Part shown: piece by piece, positions 16,573 to 26,711 of the stretch | Numbering within the stretch: the first letter of the stretch is position 1 | How the letters are laid out: each line of letters opens with the position of its first letter | Origin: a virus | Length of the DNA: 64,000 bases | Reading direction: 5' to 3' (one strand) | Virus record (IMG/VR): IMGVR_UViG_3300022821_000019 | Span: 1-64,000 of that record | Notes under the pieces: model-generated | Told to the model about the DNA's origin: nothing | Databases searched by the model: none | The model's input: the letters and a program-made list of their open reading frames with translations, nothing else | Position numbers and translations under genes: made by a program

Positions 16573-18381
16573 TTACTCTTCATTATTCTTCTCTGTAGTT
16601 GTTCTTTTGTCTTGTAACTTAATTTTGACAACTTGTTGTTGTTGTAGATCGATGTTTATCAGCTGCAATCGGTAATCAGCACCACGGTCCGTTTTAAGTA
16701 GGCCGAGATCGTTGTTTTGTGAGTCAATGACATTCAGATATTCTGGGTTAAAGTAAACTTTGACCTTCTTGTGCCCTGAATCACGAATTGAATCAACGAA
16801 TGTATCCTCCTGAAGGAAGGCATTGGGGTAAGCTTTCGGGGCACCCGTTAGTGAGATCAGCTTCTTCTCGATCTTGTTTGTGTACCTGTTGAAGGATGCT
16901 TCAAATTGTATGCTATAACCAGAAGTAAATCCGTGTGCATCAACAGCCGCAACTGCGTATATGTACCTGGAATCCTTGTCGAACTCCTTATCGATGTAAT
17001 ATGACTGGGGCGAAGAAAGTTTTATTATGAGCTGTGGGTCTGGGAATTCCCTGGCTGGCGATTTAACAACAGAGTTATCGAAATCGAACTCACGAATTAG
17101 TTGGAATGGTTCTAGAATAGAAGACCGTCTAAAGACCTGGAATTTCTTGATGTCTCTTTGCGGATTTACAGGAAAGTTCCACATAAGCCTGGCAGCCTGA
17201 CTGGTATAACACCAATTTACATTGAAGTCACACGGTGGGGGCGGGGCTACACTTTCTTCGGTGCGTACCAAGACCCTCTTAGTTGGCTTAGAAGAAATGA
17301 GGAAGCTGATTGCAACGACTGAATTTGAGTCCGTGTCTTCAACTTGAAGTTCCACAAACGCAATAGTGCGGATAGTGTAGCCATAGGTGGTTCCATATCT
17401 CACCCGAAGATCAACAGCAGCATTTGCTCTTGGATTTTCAACAATAATTGGGTCGTGGTCGACGGACCCACCATCGGCCAGGTATTCAATTTTATCAACC
17501 ACATAACCAATAACCTGAACGGTTGGGTCAAAAGCATTTGGGTCTACTTCACGGTAGTCAAGGAATTCCAGGACTTCGAAGTCGTAATCACGGCCATCTA
17601 AGATGGTAGAGTTCTTCTGGGAGGTTGCCTCTTGCTGTATTTGGTTGGCACTTTCTAGTAGCTGACTAGCTTCGTCATCAAAAATATTGATTGTGTTCTC
17701 CTGCGTAGTTTTCAGCAGCGTCGCAGCGACCTTATTGTTTAGTTGGGTTCTGACTCGAACTTGAGATATTTCATCGGTTAAACTCTCTACCACCTTCTCA
17801 CGACCACGACTATCCAGGAAGGTGTATCCGTTTTCCGACATCGTAAAGAAGGTGTTGGTTAAAAACCTTGTGTCAATTCTGCGATTTGTTTTGGTTCTCA
17901 AAAATCGCAGAATGTCAATTGGGGATTCTTCATCGTTTGGATTCTGGTGGTCTCTTACTTCCTGAAGTAAACGATTTAAGAAAAAGTCCATTTTCTCGTC
18001 GGCGCCGTTATCCTGAAGATAGACATTGGTGTACTCATCTGTAACGAAAGTTTGTTCATTGTGGATCTTCTTCAAGTTGGACTGAATACTCACGTTGTTT
18101 ATTGTCGGGTTTTCTATACTTCCAAGTCTGCTTTGGTCAACTGTTGGAGTCCAAGAAAAACGTACAAACCTCGGGGTAAAACGTCGGAAATTAATTGAAT
18201 CGATAAAGGAATTGTCGAATCCTCCTGCTGAGCGGTTGCGGATAAATTCTGGTGATTCAAGTTCTGAATCGCTAACTCTCTCATCAGCCTCAAAGAAGCC
18301 ATAGACAAACGACGCATCAAAGGTTTTAACCTCTGGAACGTCCACGTATGCGATACGCTTTGAAGGAAGGGACTGGGCCAT
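16573..18381 (-). CDS. Large virion protein with FN3-like region
   Basis: A 602-aa protein. Around residues 390-480 it reads AARLMWNFPVNPQRDIKKFQ, then VFRRSS and SRYIYAVAAVDAHGFTSGYS, the strand pattern of a fibronectin type III domain. The C-terminal tail is Gln/Lys/Thr/Glu-rich. Its start overlaps the stop of the 1364-aa gene by one base. A tail or baseplate assembly is likely. Confidence 0.6.
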   Translation of the reverse strand: MAQSLPSKRIAYVDVPEVKTFDASFVYGFFEADERVSDSELESPEFIRNRSAGGFDNSFIDSINFRRFTPRFVRFSWTPTVDQSRLGSIENPTINNVSIQSNLKKIHNEQTFVTDEYTNVYLQDNGADEKMDFFLNRLLQEVRDHQNPNDEESPIDILRFLRTKTNRRIDTRFLTNTFFTMSENGYTFLDSRGREKVVESLTDEISQVRVRTQLNNKVAATLLKTTQENTINIFDDEASQLLESANQIQQEATSQKNSTILDGRDYDFEVLEFLDYREVDPNAFDPTVQVIGYVVDKIEYLADGGSVDHDPIIVENPRANAAVDLRVRYGTTYGYTIRTIAFVELQVEDTDSNSVVAISFLISSKPTKRVLVRTEESVAPPPPCDFNVNWCYTSQAARLMWNFPVNPQRDIKKFQVFRRSSILEPFQLIREFDFDNSVVKSPAREFPDPQLIIKLSSPQSYYIDKEFDKDSRYIYAVAAVDAHGFTSGYSIQFEASFNRYTNKIEKKLISLTGAPKAYPNAFLQEDTFVDSIRDSGHKKVKVYFNPEYLNVIDSQNNDLGLLKTDRGADYRLQLINIDLQQQQVVKIKLQDKRTTTEKNNEE

Positions 18382-21300
18382 TATATTGAGTTCTCCACGA
18401 CTACAAAGTAGTCTTCAAATACAAGTTCGTTTCTGGTCTTTGGGCGTAAGTACAGAATACCGTTTTGATTCACAATGCGTTCTTGAACAACGGATTTTTG
18501 GAATGTGAGTTTGCCGCTCTCTGAATCTAGTGTCTCTTCCTCATCAATTTCGAAATCTTCTGTATTGAATGCGAGATGAAAAACTCGATCAAACATTTTA
18601 GGGCTTGTAACTTTGGAGCGAAGAACTTCGGGCTCAAATACAGCGTTACCATAAGTCAAGAGCCTCAAAACATCTTTTGTTTCATCGTCCACGTTGTTGT
18701 TGGCGAGCAAGTCAGGAATTGGCTGATTAGGCACCTTCTTTTTGAGGGTGTCTCGCAAATAGGTAAAGACAAGATTGTTCAATTCTTCGCTAAAGGTCGT
18801 ACCAGGTTCAATCTTGTTCTTGGCAAAAGTAGCTTCGTCAATACGCATGCCTGTTAGCAATCTCATATACAGGCCTAGCAGCCCATCAGCAGTATGATTT
18901 TCTATGAGTTCACGCTTCTGTCCAAGAGATAAAAAGTCATACCCATCATCGTCAGCAATGTTGTTCCAGGAACGAGTCTTAGGGTTTGAGACAATGCCAA
19001 GGTCAAGAATTTTGTTTCGCTGTACAATCTTCGACCAGGCCTCACCTTTATTTGCCTGAGTAAGTTCTAGGTTTTCTTCCTGAAACAAGCTGAGGTCGAA
19101 CAGGAATGTCTTTGGTTTAAAGATAATATCCTCAAAACGTTGGTCACGCTTGTAAAGCTTAATTGCCACGACATCGAACTGTTTGTCTTTGAAGCTTCTT
19201 TGGTTTATGTCCATGCGCTCAATTCGGTCTGCTAGCTGCTGGGAAAAACCAGATGGGATTCCAACGGAAATAATCTTGGTTCTAAGATCAGCATTTGACC
19301 CCAAGAGATATTTGGGCTCAGACAACAAAGAAATTAGTGCGTTCCTGGTTGACGGAAATATGATTTCATCATCCACAAGAGCATTCTCTGCACGCCCCAA
19401 ACCCAAGGCACGGCCCAGGCCTGTTTGGGCTGCCTGATCAGTTTCAGCAAAATTGCGAGAGCGATTCCTGGCTTCACGTTGGATGAAGGCGGCTGTACGG
19501 ACCTGAGATGGGTTTCGAGCAATAGCCAAGTCCTCAATCGAGTTTTCTGTAAGGAAGTTATTTAGGAATTCTGGAGAGAAGAAGTTTACCATACTCCTTT
19601 TTCCGCTTCGAATTCGACCTTCAACAACTGAAAGGATATTGAGGATATTTTCAATAATCTTATCCTCAGTAACCACCTTGTTTTTTGTCGCCTTCAGGTT
19701 GTTTTTGAGGTTGATTGTGTCACGTGAGAATGACAGAGCTTCAATATTTGCAGGCCCCAATTTCTGAATAAGGCGGGTCCCAAGGAAAGCTGAGCCTAGG
19801 TTCCTATTAACCAGCGTTTTCGTATTGCCTGAAGTCCGACTGTTGTTGTCGGTCAAGAAGCTAAGCGTGCTCGCAGCCATGGCTGTCTTACTAGTGTTCG
19901 CTGTGGAATCTCCTGAACGCATAATCCTGGTAAGAGTCGGAGTGAGTAACCTACTAAATGCAGTCGATGTCTTTGAGTTTTTGGATGCGAGTGTTGTCAG
20001 CGCTGCACGTGGAAGACGAGTAGTGGAACGTCTGAGTAGCGCAGGTGAAAATTGAATAGGTCGGACCGTAATGACGTCGTTGATTGATTTAACAACGAAA
20101 TCGCTTTTTTGTGCATCGATTGTGATGAAGGTGCTAAAAATACTTCTTGATCTACCAAAGCTCGAAAAACTGTATTTGGATGTCATGCTTGCAAGGATTT
20201 CAAAAATGATCAAAAGCTGGGTACTTGTGCTAAGGAAGTTGAACCGAGTGCGGCCCGATTGATCGTCAAGGAGGTGAACGGATTCTCCGTTGTGAGTTGC
20301 GGCTTGCGTAAGTGAATTTGCGATATCTACAAATTGTTTAATAAGATTTGTTGAGGTTGCAGATTTCGGATCCACGTTGCTCATCAGAATTTTACGGATG
20401 GTGTAACGAGGGATGTTGATAGTAGTTTGGTTGAAGGTCAAAGCGTTAACGGAAAGTCTCGCATGGGCTGAAAGGTTGATGTCTCTCGGAGACTTGGTTG
20501 CTCTGAACCTGGTATAATCTGGACTGGCTCTTAGGACTAGACCAAGGTTAAACTTGGGAGCAGAAGTTGTCAGGGCAATAACTCGATTTTCTATGTCCGC
20601 CGCTAGGCGTTGCAGGTATGGTCGTAAAGTACGGATCCCGCCGCCCAGCCTTGGGTTCCTTCGCTTGGAAACATTTACATTAGGGAAGGAACGGATATTC
20701 CCAAATTCACGAGCAAGCTCCTGAAACACAGGCTTTTGATCGTTAGGTGAGGTGCTTGCAAGGCCCGAAAGCATACAGAATTGGAATAACTTACTTTTGA
20801 GTTCGTTGTCTGTGTTAGCCAGTTTAAAGATAGCAGTGATTACTGCCTGGTCACGATTCAAGCTGTTTAGATCAATCATGCCAACAGTGGCATCCCTGAA
20901 AGAAGTATAAACAAGGTCCACGAGCGGGTCAGCGTTTAAAGTTCCTTGCTTATTGAGACTGAACATCTCAGAGATGAGATTGCTTGCTTCGTTGATTCGG
21001 CTGGAAACCTGGTTAGCAAAATTCACGTAAGGTTGTGTGTTGAATCGGCCATCAGTGATCTGGAGCACGGAGTCGACAAAAAAGCCACTCCCAGGAATGA
21101 ATGTCTTTTTGCTGTCACTCGCATCAACGTATTTCTTCTCAAGTGGAAGCACGACCGAGTTTTCTGATAAGGGTTGTACAAACAAAGAAGATAGTGATCT
21201 GTCCCCGAGCGGCTGCTCAAATATATCAGTTCCAGGAATGCCGATTATGTTGTCAAAAGGTGAGCCTGTATCTCCGCTTGCAAAGACATCCTGTAATTTT

Positions 21301-22475
21301 CTTTTAATTTTAGGGATACCAAGACTTCTAGAAATGCGGTATTCTTTGCTGATTATTGTCAACAGCAAACGAAGTCTATCATCAGGATCATTTGGTAACG
21401 AGTTCAAGAAGGTGTTGAAAAAGGAACGCTGAGCTGCATTCGCTGCTAAGTTCCTTGAACGTATTTGGTCAATCGTGAATGAAAACCCATCATTCAGTGT
21501 GTAGGTGGTGTCGATGCTAACTGGGTCAAAATCATTGACTCGATCGCTGTCTTCTAGGTCAAGCAGGTTGACCGAGTAGTTTTCAGAAATTTCCTTGAAA
21601 TCAGCAAGCAGTTGAAGGATGATTTTGGTATCAGAAAAGGCGTCGAGCTTATCTTTTGAGAGCTGCATTCGGCGGTCAAAAAAGTCATCCAATGGGAGAA
21701 GGTGCTTGTCAAAGTCCGACCTAGGAATGTCCTTGAGATCAAGCAGCTTTTTAATCACTTCAACCTTATCAAGGATTTGACCATACCACTCTATAGTTCT
21801 GTCAGTTCGTCCCAAATTGCTCTGCCATCGGTTGCGAATCCCTGACAAAATTTCCGCTGTTCTTTGGTTGTTGTCTTTGGACATGCCTTCCAGAAGACCG
21901 ACCAATGTGTCACGTCGGAGCCACAGTGCATTGTATTGAGTGTCAATGAGTTTGCCAGCAGGTGAGAAATCCTTAAGGTAACGTGCTTGTGACCTATCCT
22001 TCCATACAGGCAGGAAGTCTGTTATTTGGATTATTTCAGGGCGAAATGCAGAAATGCCATTACGTTCAAGTGGAACGAATTGTGAGTTTGCGAGACGAGT
22101 TTCAGACACATCTAGAACATCCTCAGAGTATTTCTCGGCAGGGGGTCGCTTCAACAGCGGAAGCTGAAGTTTGAATTGTGGCAATCTTATGGTGCGAGTT
22201 AACCGACGAAGGTCGGCGACCCCACTAATATTCAGATTGTTCGTTACAGGCAGTTGTCGAAGAGTAAGCGGCGACGTGCCCCTGGGACTGGACCGAGGAA
22301 AGACAGCTGTTACAGCTGGCCTTTTGGTTCCCACCCTTGAAACTGAGGTCGAAGCCGAACTCGTCCGAGTTGACGTTCTTCTGCTTGTACTTGTAGGTAC
22401 AACCGCCTGGGTTGACAAACGTCCGAGCACGGCTGCCGTCCCAGTTGACTTGGTTCTGCGCTTTCTACGTGCCAT
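18381..22475 (-). CDS. Very large virion structural protein
   Basis: A 1364-aa protein with a basic, Arg/Ser/Thr-rich N-terminus (ARRKRRTKSTG). It is otherwise helical and polar, with many Asn/Asp/Ile stretches and no recognised catalytic motif or membrane segment. It overlaps by one base with both neighbours (602 aa and 813 aa), so the three form one translational unit. The size and position suggest a baseplate, tail or internal virion protein. Confidence 0.6.
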   Translation of the reverse strand: MARRKRRTKSTGTAAVLGRLSTQAVVPTSTSRRTSTRTSSASTSVSRVGTKRPAVTAVFPRSSPRGTSPLTLRQLPVTNNLNISGVADLRRLTRTIRLPQFKLQLPLLKRPPAEKYSEDVLDVSETRLANSQFVPLERNGISAFRPEIIQITDFLPVWKDRSQARYLKDFSPAGKLIDTQYNALWLRRDTLVGLLEGMSKDNNQRTAEILSGIRNRWQSNLGRTDRTIEWYGQILDKVEVIKKLLDLKDIPRSDFDKHLLPLDDFFDRRMQLSKDKLDAFSDTKIILQLLADFKEISENYSVNLLDLEDSDRVNDFDPVSIDTTYTLNDGFSFTIDQIRSRNLAANAAQRSFFNTFLNSLPNDPDDRLRLLLTIISKEYRISRSLGIPKIKRKLQDVFASGDTGSPFDNIIGIPGTDIFEQPLGDRSLSSLFVQPLSENSVVLPLEKKYVDASDSKKTFIPGSGFFVDSVLQITDGRFNTQPYVNFANQVSSRINEASNLISEMFSLNKQGTLNADPLVDLVYTSFRDATVGMIDLNSLNRDQAVITAIFKLANTDNELKSKLFQFCMLSGLASTSPNDQKPVFQELAREFGNIRSFPNVNVSKRRNPRLGGGIRTLRPYLQRLAADIENRVIALTTSAPKFNLGLVLRASPDYTRFRATKSPRDINLSAHARLSVNALTFNQTTINIPRYTIRKILMSNVDPKSATSTNLIKQFVDIANSLTQAATHNGESVHLLDDQSGRTRFNFLSTSTQLLIIFEILASMTSKYSFSSFGRSRSIFSTFITIDAQKSDFVVKSINDVITVRPIQFSPALLRRSTTRLPRAALTTLASKNSKTSTAFSRLLTPTLTRIMRSGDSTANTSKTAMAASTLSFLTDNNSRTSGNTKTLVNRNLGSAFLGTRLIQKLGPANIEALSFSRDTINLKNNLKATKNKVVTEDKIIENILNILSVVEGRIRSGKRSMVNFFSPEFLNNFLTENSIEDLAIARNPSQVRTAAFIQREARNRSRNFAETDQAAQTGLGRALGLGRAENALVDDEIIFPSTRNALISLLSEPKYLLGSNADLRTKIISVGIPSGFSQQLADRIERMDINQRSFKDKQFDVVAIKLYKRDQRFEDIIFKPKTFLFDLSLFQEENLELTQANKGEAWSKIVQRNKILDLGIVSNPKTRSWNNIADDDGYDFLSLGQKRELIENHTADGLLGLYMRLLTGMRIDEATFAKNKIEPGTTFSEELNNLVFTYLRDTLKKKVPNQPIPDLLANNNVDDETKDVLRLLTYGNAVFEPEVLRSKVTSPKMFDRVFHLAFNTEDFEIDEEETLDSESGKLTFQKSVVQERIVNQNGILYLRPKTRNELVFEDYFVVVENSI

Positions 22476-24916
22476 TAAATTACCACCGAGTTTGTTTTGA
22501 GTTCTGGACCCCGACTATAGTCGAACATCACAGGAACAATGTAGTAGGTCAATTCTCCACACTCTTGGTTTGTAAGTTCATCTACAAATTGGAAGTAGTT
22601 GGAATTCGTGATGTTGTGTGATTTGCCAACAACAGTTCGAATGCCAAGAACGTCAAGGATAACTATGAAATGGTCTATCTTATTGACATTACCCTGAACT
22701 TTCCATTGGATAAAAATATTACTCTCTCCAAACTGGCTGATCTTGCCCTCGGTCAAAGAAGGAATTATGTCAGCTAAAGATACAACTACATTTTGTGTAT
22801 CAACAACCCGACCAAAAGTAAAGGTACTCTTTGAGTGGTTTCTTAGTCGAGAAGATTGACTAGAGAGATTGCCCCTGAGCAGAGCCAATGGGTGTTTCCA
22901 CTTAGCTGGTGCAAATGAGTAACTGACATTTGTTCGTGGAGTAATTGTTCTAGATAAGGTTTCAAAGAGTGTGTCCGTTTCTCGGGCGTGAGCTGTGATA
23001 TTGTAGTTATAACCAAACCCACCCTGCAAAGGTTTTACTCCTTTAACTCTCCCGAATTTCTTGTCTGAGAAATCTGCACTATCAATAATGCCAAAATCTT
23101 CCAATTCACCAGTGCCCAGGTTGGTTCTGGTAATTCTGACAGCAAACAAATCTTGAAGCAAGTTACGGTTGGCCAGCAGCTGGTCTTGGTATTCCGATGT
23201 AAATCCCTGCTCACCTAGGAAAGTTTTAACTAAATCTGCGTCCCCCTGGATTACATTTTTTGTTATATTGAAGATGACATCAACGTCATCTCCTGATTCC
23301 TCCACCTCTGGCTCGGTGACCTCCAAACTCAGAATGTTGTTAGCGATAGGGCAAAATTCGATGATAAGGTTATTTGCTGCTATCTCCGAAGCTCCATCAA
23401 TGAACAATAGAATTACACGGTACTCATAGATGCGGTCTTCCTTAACCGAGGAATCCTCAAATACAATAGGAGCGTTAGAATCTTCATCTACTAGTGTGAT
23501 GTCACCGATGCTCGTAAACGTCCTTTGGTTTATCGTCTTATCCTTGCGTTGTAAACTAACGGCGATAGGCCCTGAAGGAACATCAGAGACTGAAATGACG
23601 ATAGAGCTATCCAAAATTTCGTGTGTAACTGAAACGTAATAGGTTCGTCGGAAAAAGTTAGTTCTAGAGGCCAAGTTCCCTCTTTGTTGTTGAACGACGA
23701 CAGAGTCGAATTCAGCGCCTAGAATACCATTTGAGTTTACTGGCACAACACGGTAGATGATAGGATTGGTAGATGCGTACACGTCTTCTATTTTTCTGAA
23801 ACCATATCCTTGTTCAATATCAAGGGAACCTACTAGGTCATACTGTGCATCGATATTTGGTACAGCTTTTTTGACATCACGTCTGTAGATGTTGACGGAT
23901 GTTGCATTGAGGTCGTTCTGTTTAATATTCAAAACAGTTTTACCGAGTTTCCCAATGGGGACAGCAGAAACGGTTGGAGCCTTTGTTGGAATTTGAAGTT
24001 GGGATACATTTTTGCTGTGAGGCACAGCACGTGTGATAGTTTGAACACGAATATTCCGCATATCGACCAGTTCAAAAATATAGTAGAACTCGTCCTCATC
24101 AAGGTCGCCGATGGGAATGCGCAGCTCTTCTTCAATTTCGATCCAGGAAGACTCTTCACGGACGATTGTGTTGAGAAAACGTGATGAATTGACTTGAGCC
24201 TGATTGGAGTACCGTCGGTTATTCAAAAGAGACCCGACCAACAGTCTCCCTGGGGCAAGCCTGGACTGATTTGACGGAGTCTTTTTCGAGACGGTTCCAG
24301 CAGAGGCTCTAACCGCAGAACGAATAACGTTTGTACGAGCACCAACGAAGCTTGCTGGGTCACACTTGCAGCCAAAAAGCAACCTTGTGGCTGAAGAACG
24401 AATCAGCCGAGTTGAGACTGTTCTATCTGAATCGATGTTACGATTTAGGTTTTGGTCTAGAACTGGTAGACGTAAGTTTCTATCTGTTAAATCACTTGCT
24501 AGTGCAGGACGTATTCGTCGAACCTTCGTAGCGATCTGGGGCGCTGTGAAAACGCCTTTCGACAGGTGTATGGTTCGGCTATTTGGAATTCGTTTAGTGA
24601 TATCCGACAAATAGGTAAAAAACCTAGCGCTATCCCTTTGCCGAGCAATGTCCTTGAGCGCCGCTGGACGTGCTAACAAGCGTTTGGTGATAAGTTCGGC
24701 ATTGAAATTGGTAAAGGTCCGAAAGGTCTTCTTTACCTCAGGCTGCTCAGCAGCTGAGATACGAACTTTGAATGCCTTGGCCCTCGCAGCCTTGACTGGG
24801 TCAATCCTGAATTTGACTTTGTAAACAAACTCACCACCCTGGGTAATTTTTTCCAGTTTGGCAAACTCGCTTGGGACTTGCATGATATTCGCAGTTCTTT
24901 TGATTCGTGCTCTCAT
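22475..24916 (-). CDS. Large virion protein with FN3-like repeats
   Basis: An 813-aa protein. Several stretches look like FN3 strands (DEFYYIFELVDMRNI, IYEYRVILLFIDGASEIA, GNVNKIDHFIVILDVLG, ELTYYIVPVMFDYSRGPE). It is the first gene of the three-gene minus-strand unit that runs to 16573. The plus-strand replication block begins about 100 bp beyond its start, so divergent promoters must lie in 24917-25012; none there is convincing. Confidence 0.6.
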   Translation of the reverse strand: MRARIKRTANIMQVPSEFAKLEKITQGGEFVYKVKFRIDPVKAARAKAFKVRISAAEQPEVKKTFRTFTNFNAELITKRLLARPAALKDIARQRDSARFFTYLSDITKRIPNSRTIHLSKGVFTAPQIATKVRRIRPALASDLTDRNLRLPVLDQNLNRNIDSDRTVSTRLIRSSATRLLFGCKCDPASFVGARTNVIRSAVRASAGTVSKKTPSNQSRLAPGRLLVGSLLNNRRYSNQAQVNSSRFLNTIVREESSWIEIEEELRIPIGDLDEDEFYYIFELVDMRNIRVQTITRAVPHSKNVSQLQIPTKAPTVSAVPIGKLGKTVLNIKQNDLNATSVNIYRRDVKKAVPNIDAQYDLVGSLDIEQGYGFRKIEDVYASTNPIIYRVVPVNSNGILGAEFDSVVVQQQRGNLASRTNFFRRTYYVSVTHEILDSSIVISVSDVPSGPIAVSLQRKDKTINQRTFTSIGDITLVDEDSNAPIVFEDSSVKEDRIYEYRVILLFIDGASEIAANNLIIEFCPIANNILSLEVTEPEVEESGDDVDVIFNITKNVIQGDADLVKTFLGEQGFTSEYQDQLLANRNLLQDLFAVRITRTNLGTGELEDFGIIDSADFSDKKFGRVKGVKPLQGGFGYNYNITAHARETDTLFETLSRTITPRTNVSYSFAPAKWKHPLALLRGNLSSQSSRLRNHSKSTFTFGRVVDTQNVVVSLADIIPSLTEGKISQFGESNIFIQWKVQGNVNKIDHFIVILDVLGIRTVVGKSHNITNSNYFQFVDELTNQECGELTYYIVPVMFDYSRGPELKTNSVVI

Positions 24917-25012
24917 CTATAGATTCACCGTCTGTCAGTAAGTAGAGTTTAGGCTAACTTTCAATGATAACCTAACCTATCTGTACTAATATGATCGAAC
25001 AATATTATAAGG

Positions 25013-25138
25013 ATGGGTCAAGAAAGTTATTTGTCGGCCAAAACTGCCATTAACAGAAAAGGGTTCACTTGGTACCGAGCATTAGGTTATAGTGATATAG
25101 CACTTTCTAAAACAGACTGGAACGACGAGAATGGCTAG
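25013..25138 (+). CDS. Possible 41-aa leader gene
   Basis: ATG at 25013 opens 41 codons with protein-like composition: MGQESYLSAKTAINRKGFTW and YRALGYSDIALS. It ends TAG at 25136-25138, overlapping the ATG of the next gene (25131) by 8 bp. AAGG lies unusually close to the start. No family recognised; coding status is uncertain. Confidence 0.35.
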   Translation: MGQESYLSAKTAINRKGFTWYRALGYSDIALSKTDWNDENG

Positions 25139-25553
25139 AGAAATTGATGATCCGAGGAAGCCGCACCTTTGGCCTGTGGGTCAGACAGTGTACCTTCAGG
25201 GCAATGCCAAGCAGGTACGAAGCAAACAGAGTCAGGTGTCAGCTGCCGCATTTTCCAAACAGGCCATTGTTGACTGGCTAATGGGTCAACACGGCATGAT
25301 CCTGGGGTCTGAGGATATTTATCCAGATGGTTCCGAGGCTCCTAGCCGATTTGCCGAAGCTACTGAGCAGGTACACTTCGAGAGCGGGTCCCACGGCATG
25401 GTCTTGTCACAGTTTTGGATCGAGTCACTGCCCACCGAGGAAGAACTACAGAAGAATCCTGAGTTGGAACCTGGCTACGCCATTTACTGCTTCATCATGG
25501 TCAAGGACAAGATGATCCTTGTTCCCCACAAGGTTTGTACAAAGGTGGCCTAA
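25131..25553 (+). CDS. Hypothetical protein before the primase
   Basis: A 140-aa soluble protein with no recognised motif (HLWPVGQTVYLQGNAK near the start, MVLSQFWIESLPTEEEL in the second half). It lies 12 bp before the primase gene in the same orientation, so co-expression is likely. Function unknown. Confidence 0.55.
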   Translation: MAREIDDPRKPHLWPVGQTVYLQGNAKQVRSKQSQVSAAAFSKQAIVDWLMGQHGMILGSEDIYPDGSEAPSRFAEATEQVHFESGSHGMVLSQFWIESLPTEEELQKNPELEPGYAIYCFIMVKDKMILVPHKVCTKVA

Positions 25554-25565
25554 GACAGAAGTCAG

Positions 25566-26594
25566 ATGAGTCAAAATTATTTCACACAAGGTCAAGCAAT
25601 TGACTTCATAGAAAAGGTTTTTGGCGATGGAAAACCTTCAAACGGCGGGAAAAACTTTTCCGTCGTTTGTCCTATGTGCAGGCAATTTAAAGGTTCATCT
25701 TACACTAAGCAGAAGCTGGTCATTAAGACGGTTCATCCGCATTTTGTTCACTGTTGGGTTTGTGGGTATAAGGCTCGCAACATCTACAAGCTTATCGCCA
25801 AATACCATCCTGCAAATCTCAAAGAGTACAAGGAATCTTTTGTAAACGCTGAGGAGCTTGAGGCCCAGGATTCGGATGAAGGGCCAGAAGAAACTGTTGT
25901 CGAACTCCCAGCGGGTTTTAAGTTATTGGCAGAGCTTGTCAGGGACTTCGACTCCATACATTCTCCTGTCACACGACGTTATGTGCAACAGGCACTCGAA
26001 TATTTAAAATCGAGGAATATAAATACAAGGACTGAGTTGTGGTATTGGAAGCTTGGCATCACAGAAGACCGTGAAGCTAGGTGCAAGTATCGCATTATCA
26101 TTCCGTCTTATGATTCAAGCGGAGAACTATCTTATTGGACGGCTCGTTCCTGGACAAGGAAGCCAATGTTCAATTACAAGAACCCGCCAAGCGACCGACG
26201 TAAGATAATCTTCAATGAATTGAACATTGATTGGGAAGAGCCCTTGACTATAGTCGAAGGCCCCTTTGATTTGCTGAAGGCGAACCAGAATGCTACAGCG
26301 GTTCTTGGCTCTGAGGAATTGACTTTAGAATTTGCGCTTTTACAGAAAATCGTTATCAATAAGACACCAGTTGTATTGGCATTTGACCCTGAACCCAAGG
26401 CTCAGAAAAAACAATTTAGGCTTGCAAAACGCCTGGCAGAGTTTGATATATCAGTTCGGATTCTCGAATACCCCTCCTGGGACAAGGATATCGGCGACAT
26501 GACTCGAAACGAGTTTATGAAACTACTCAACTCTGCTAAACCTCTTACAGAGAACTACGAACTCAGAATGAGAATCACGTCTCTGTTAAATTAA
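25566..26594 (+). CDS. DNA primase (CHC2 zinc finger plus TOPRIM)
   Basis: A 342-aa protein. The zinc ribbon is CPMC (Cys 35, 38) and CWVC (Cys 63, 66) near the N-terminus. The TOPRIM domain follows with LTIVEGPFDLLKA (catalytic-type Glu) and VVLAFDPEPKAQ (D-x-E type, with Pro between). This matches bacteriophage and DnaG-type primases that lay RNA primers at the fork. There is no fused helicase domain, unlike T7 gp4, so the helicase must be elsewhere. The next gene is an HNH intruder followed by the recombination nuclease. Confidence 0.82.
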   Translation: MSQNYFTQGQAIDFIEKVFGDGKPSNGGKNFSVVCPMCRQFKGSSYTKQKLVIKTVHPHFVHCWVCGYKARNIYKLIAKYHPANLKEYKESFVNAEELEAQDSDEGPEETVVELPAGFKLLAELVRDFDSIHSPVTRRYVQQALEYLKSRNINTRTELWYWKLGITEDREARCKYRIIIPSYDSSGELSYWTARSWTRKPMFNYKNPPSDRRKIIFNELNIDWEEPLTIVEGPFDLLKANQNATAVLGSEELTLEFALLQKIVINKTPVVLAFDPEPKAQKKQFRLAKRLAEFDISVRILEYPSWDKDIGDMTRNEFMKLLNSAKPLTENYELRMRITSLLN

Positions 26595-26671
26595 CAAAGA
26601 GTTTTGAATTTACTCATTTCATACATTGTGTGCATGGGAAGAAAGTAGTTACTCATAGATCGTAAAATAAT

Positions 26672-26711
26672 ATGAAAATTGCTCACATATCTGGTATTCA
26701 TTGGCGTGGCA
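26672..26711 (+). repeat. Direct repeat, upstream copy of the sbcD 5' end
   Basis: These 40 bp match 27358-27397 at 35 positions. All five differences lie in the middle and three of them are at synonymous-type positions. It is the start codon and first 13 codons of the HNH gene. It marks the border of the HNH insertion. Confidence 0.85.

Noticed and set aside
25062-25093. GGTTCA followed by TATAGT as another family promoter for 25131
   Set aside because: Spacing is 20 bp, TG before the -10 is missing, and it lies inside a possible 41-aa gene; kept out of the promoter list.
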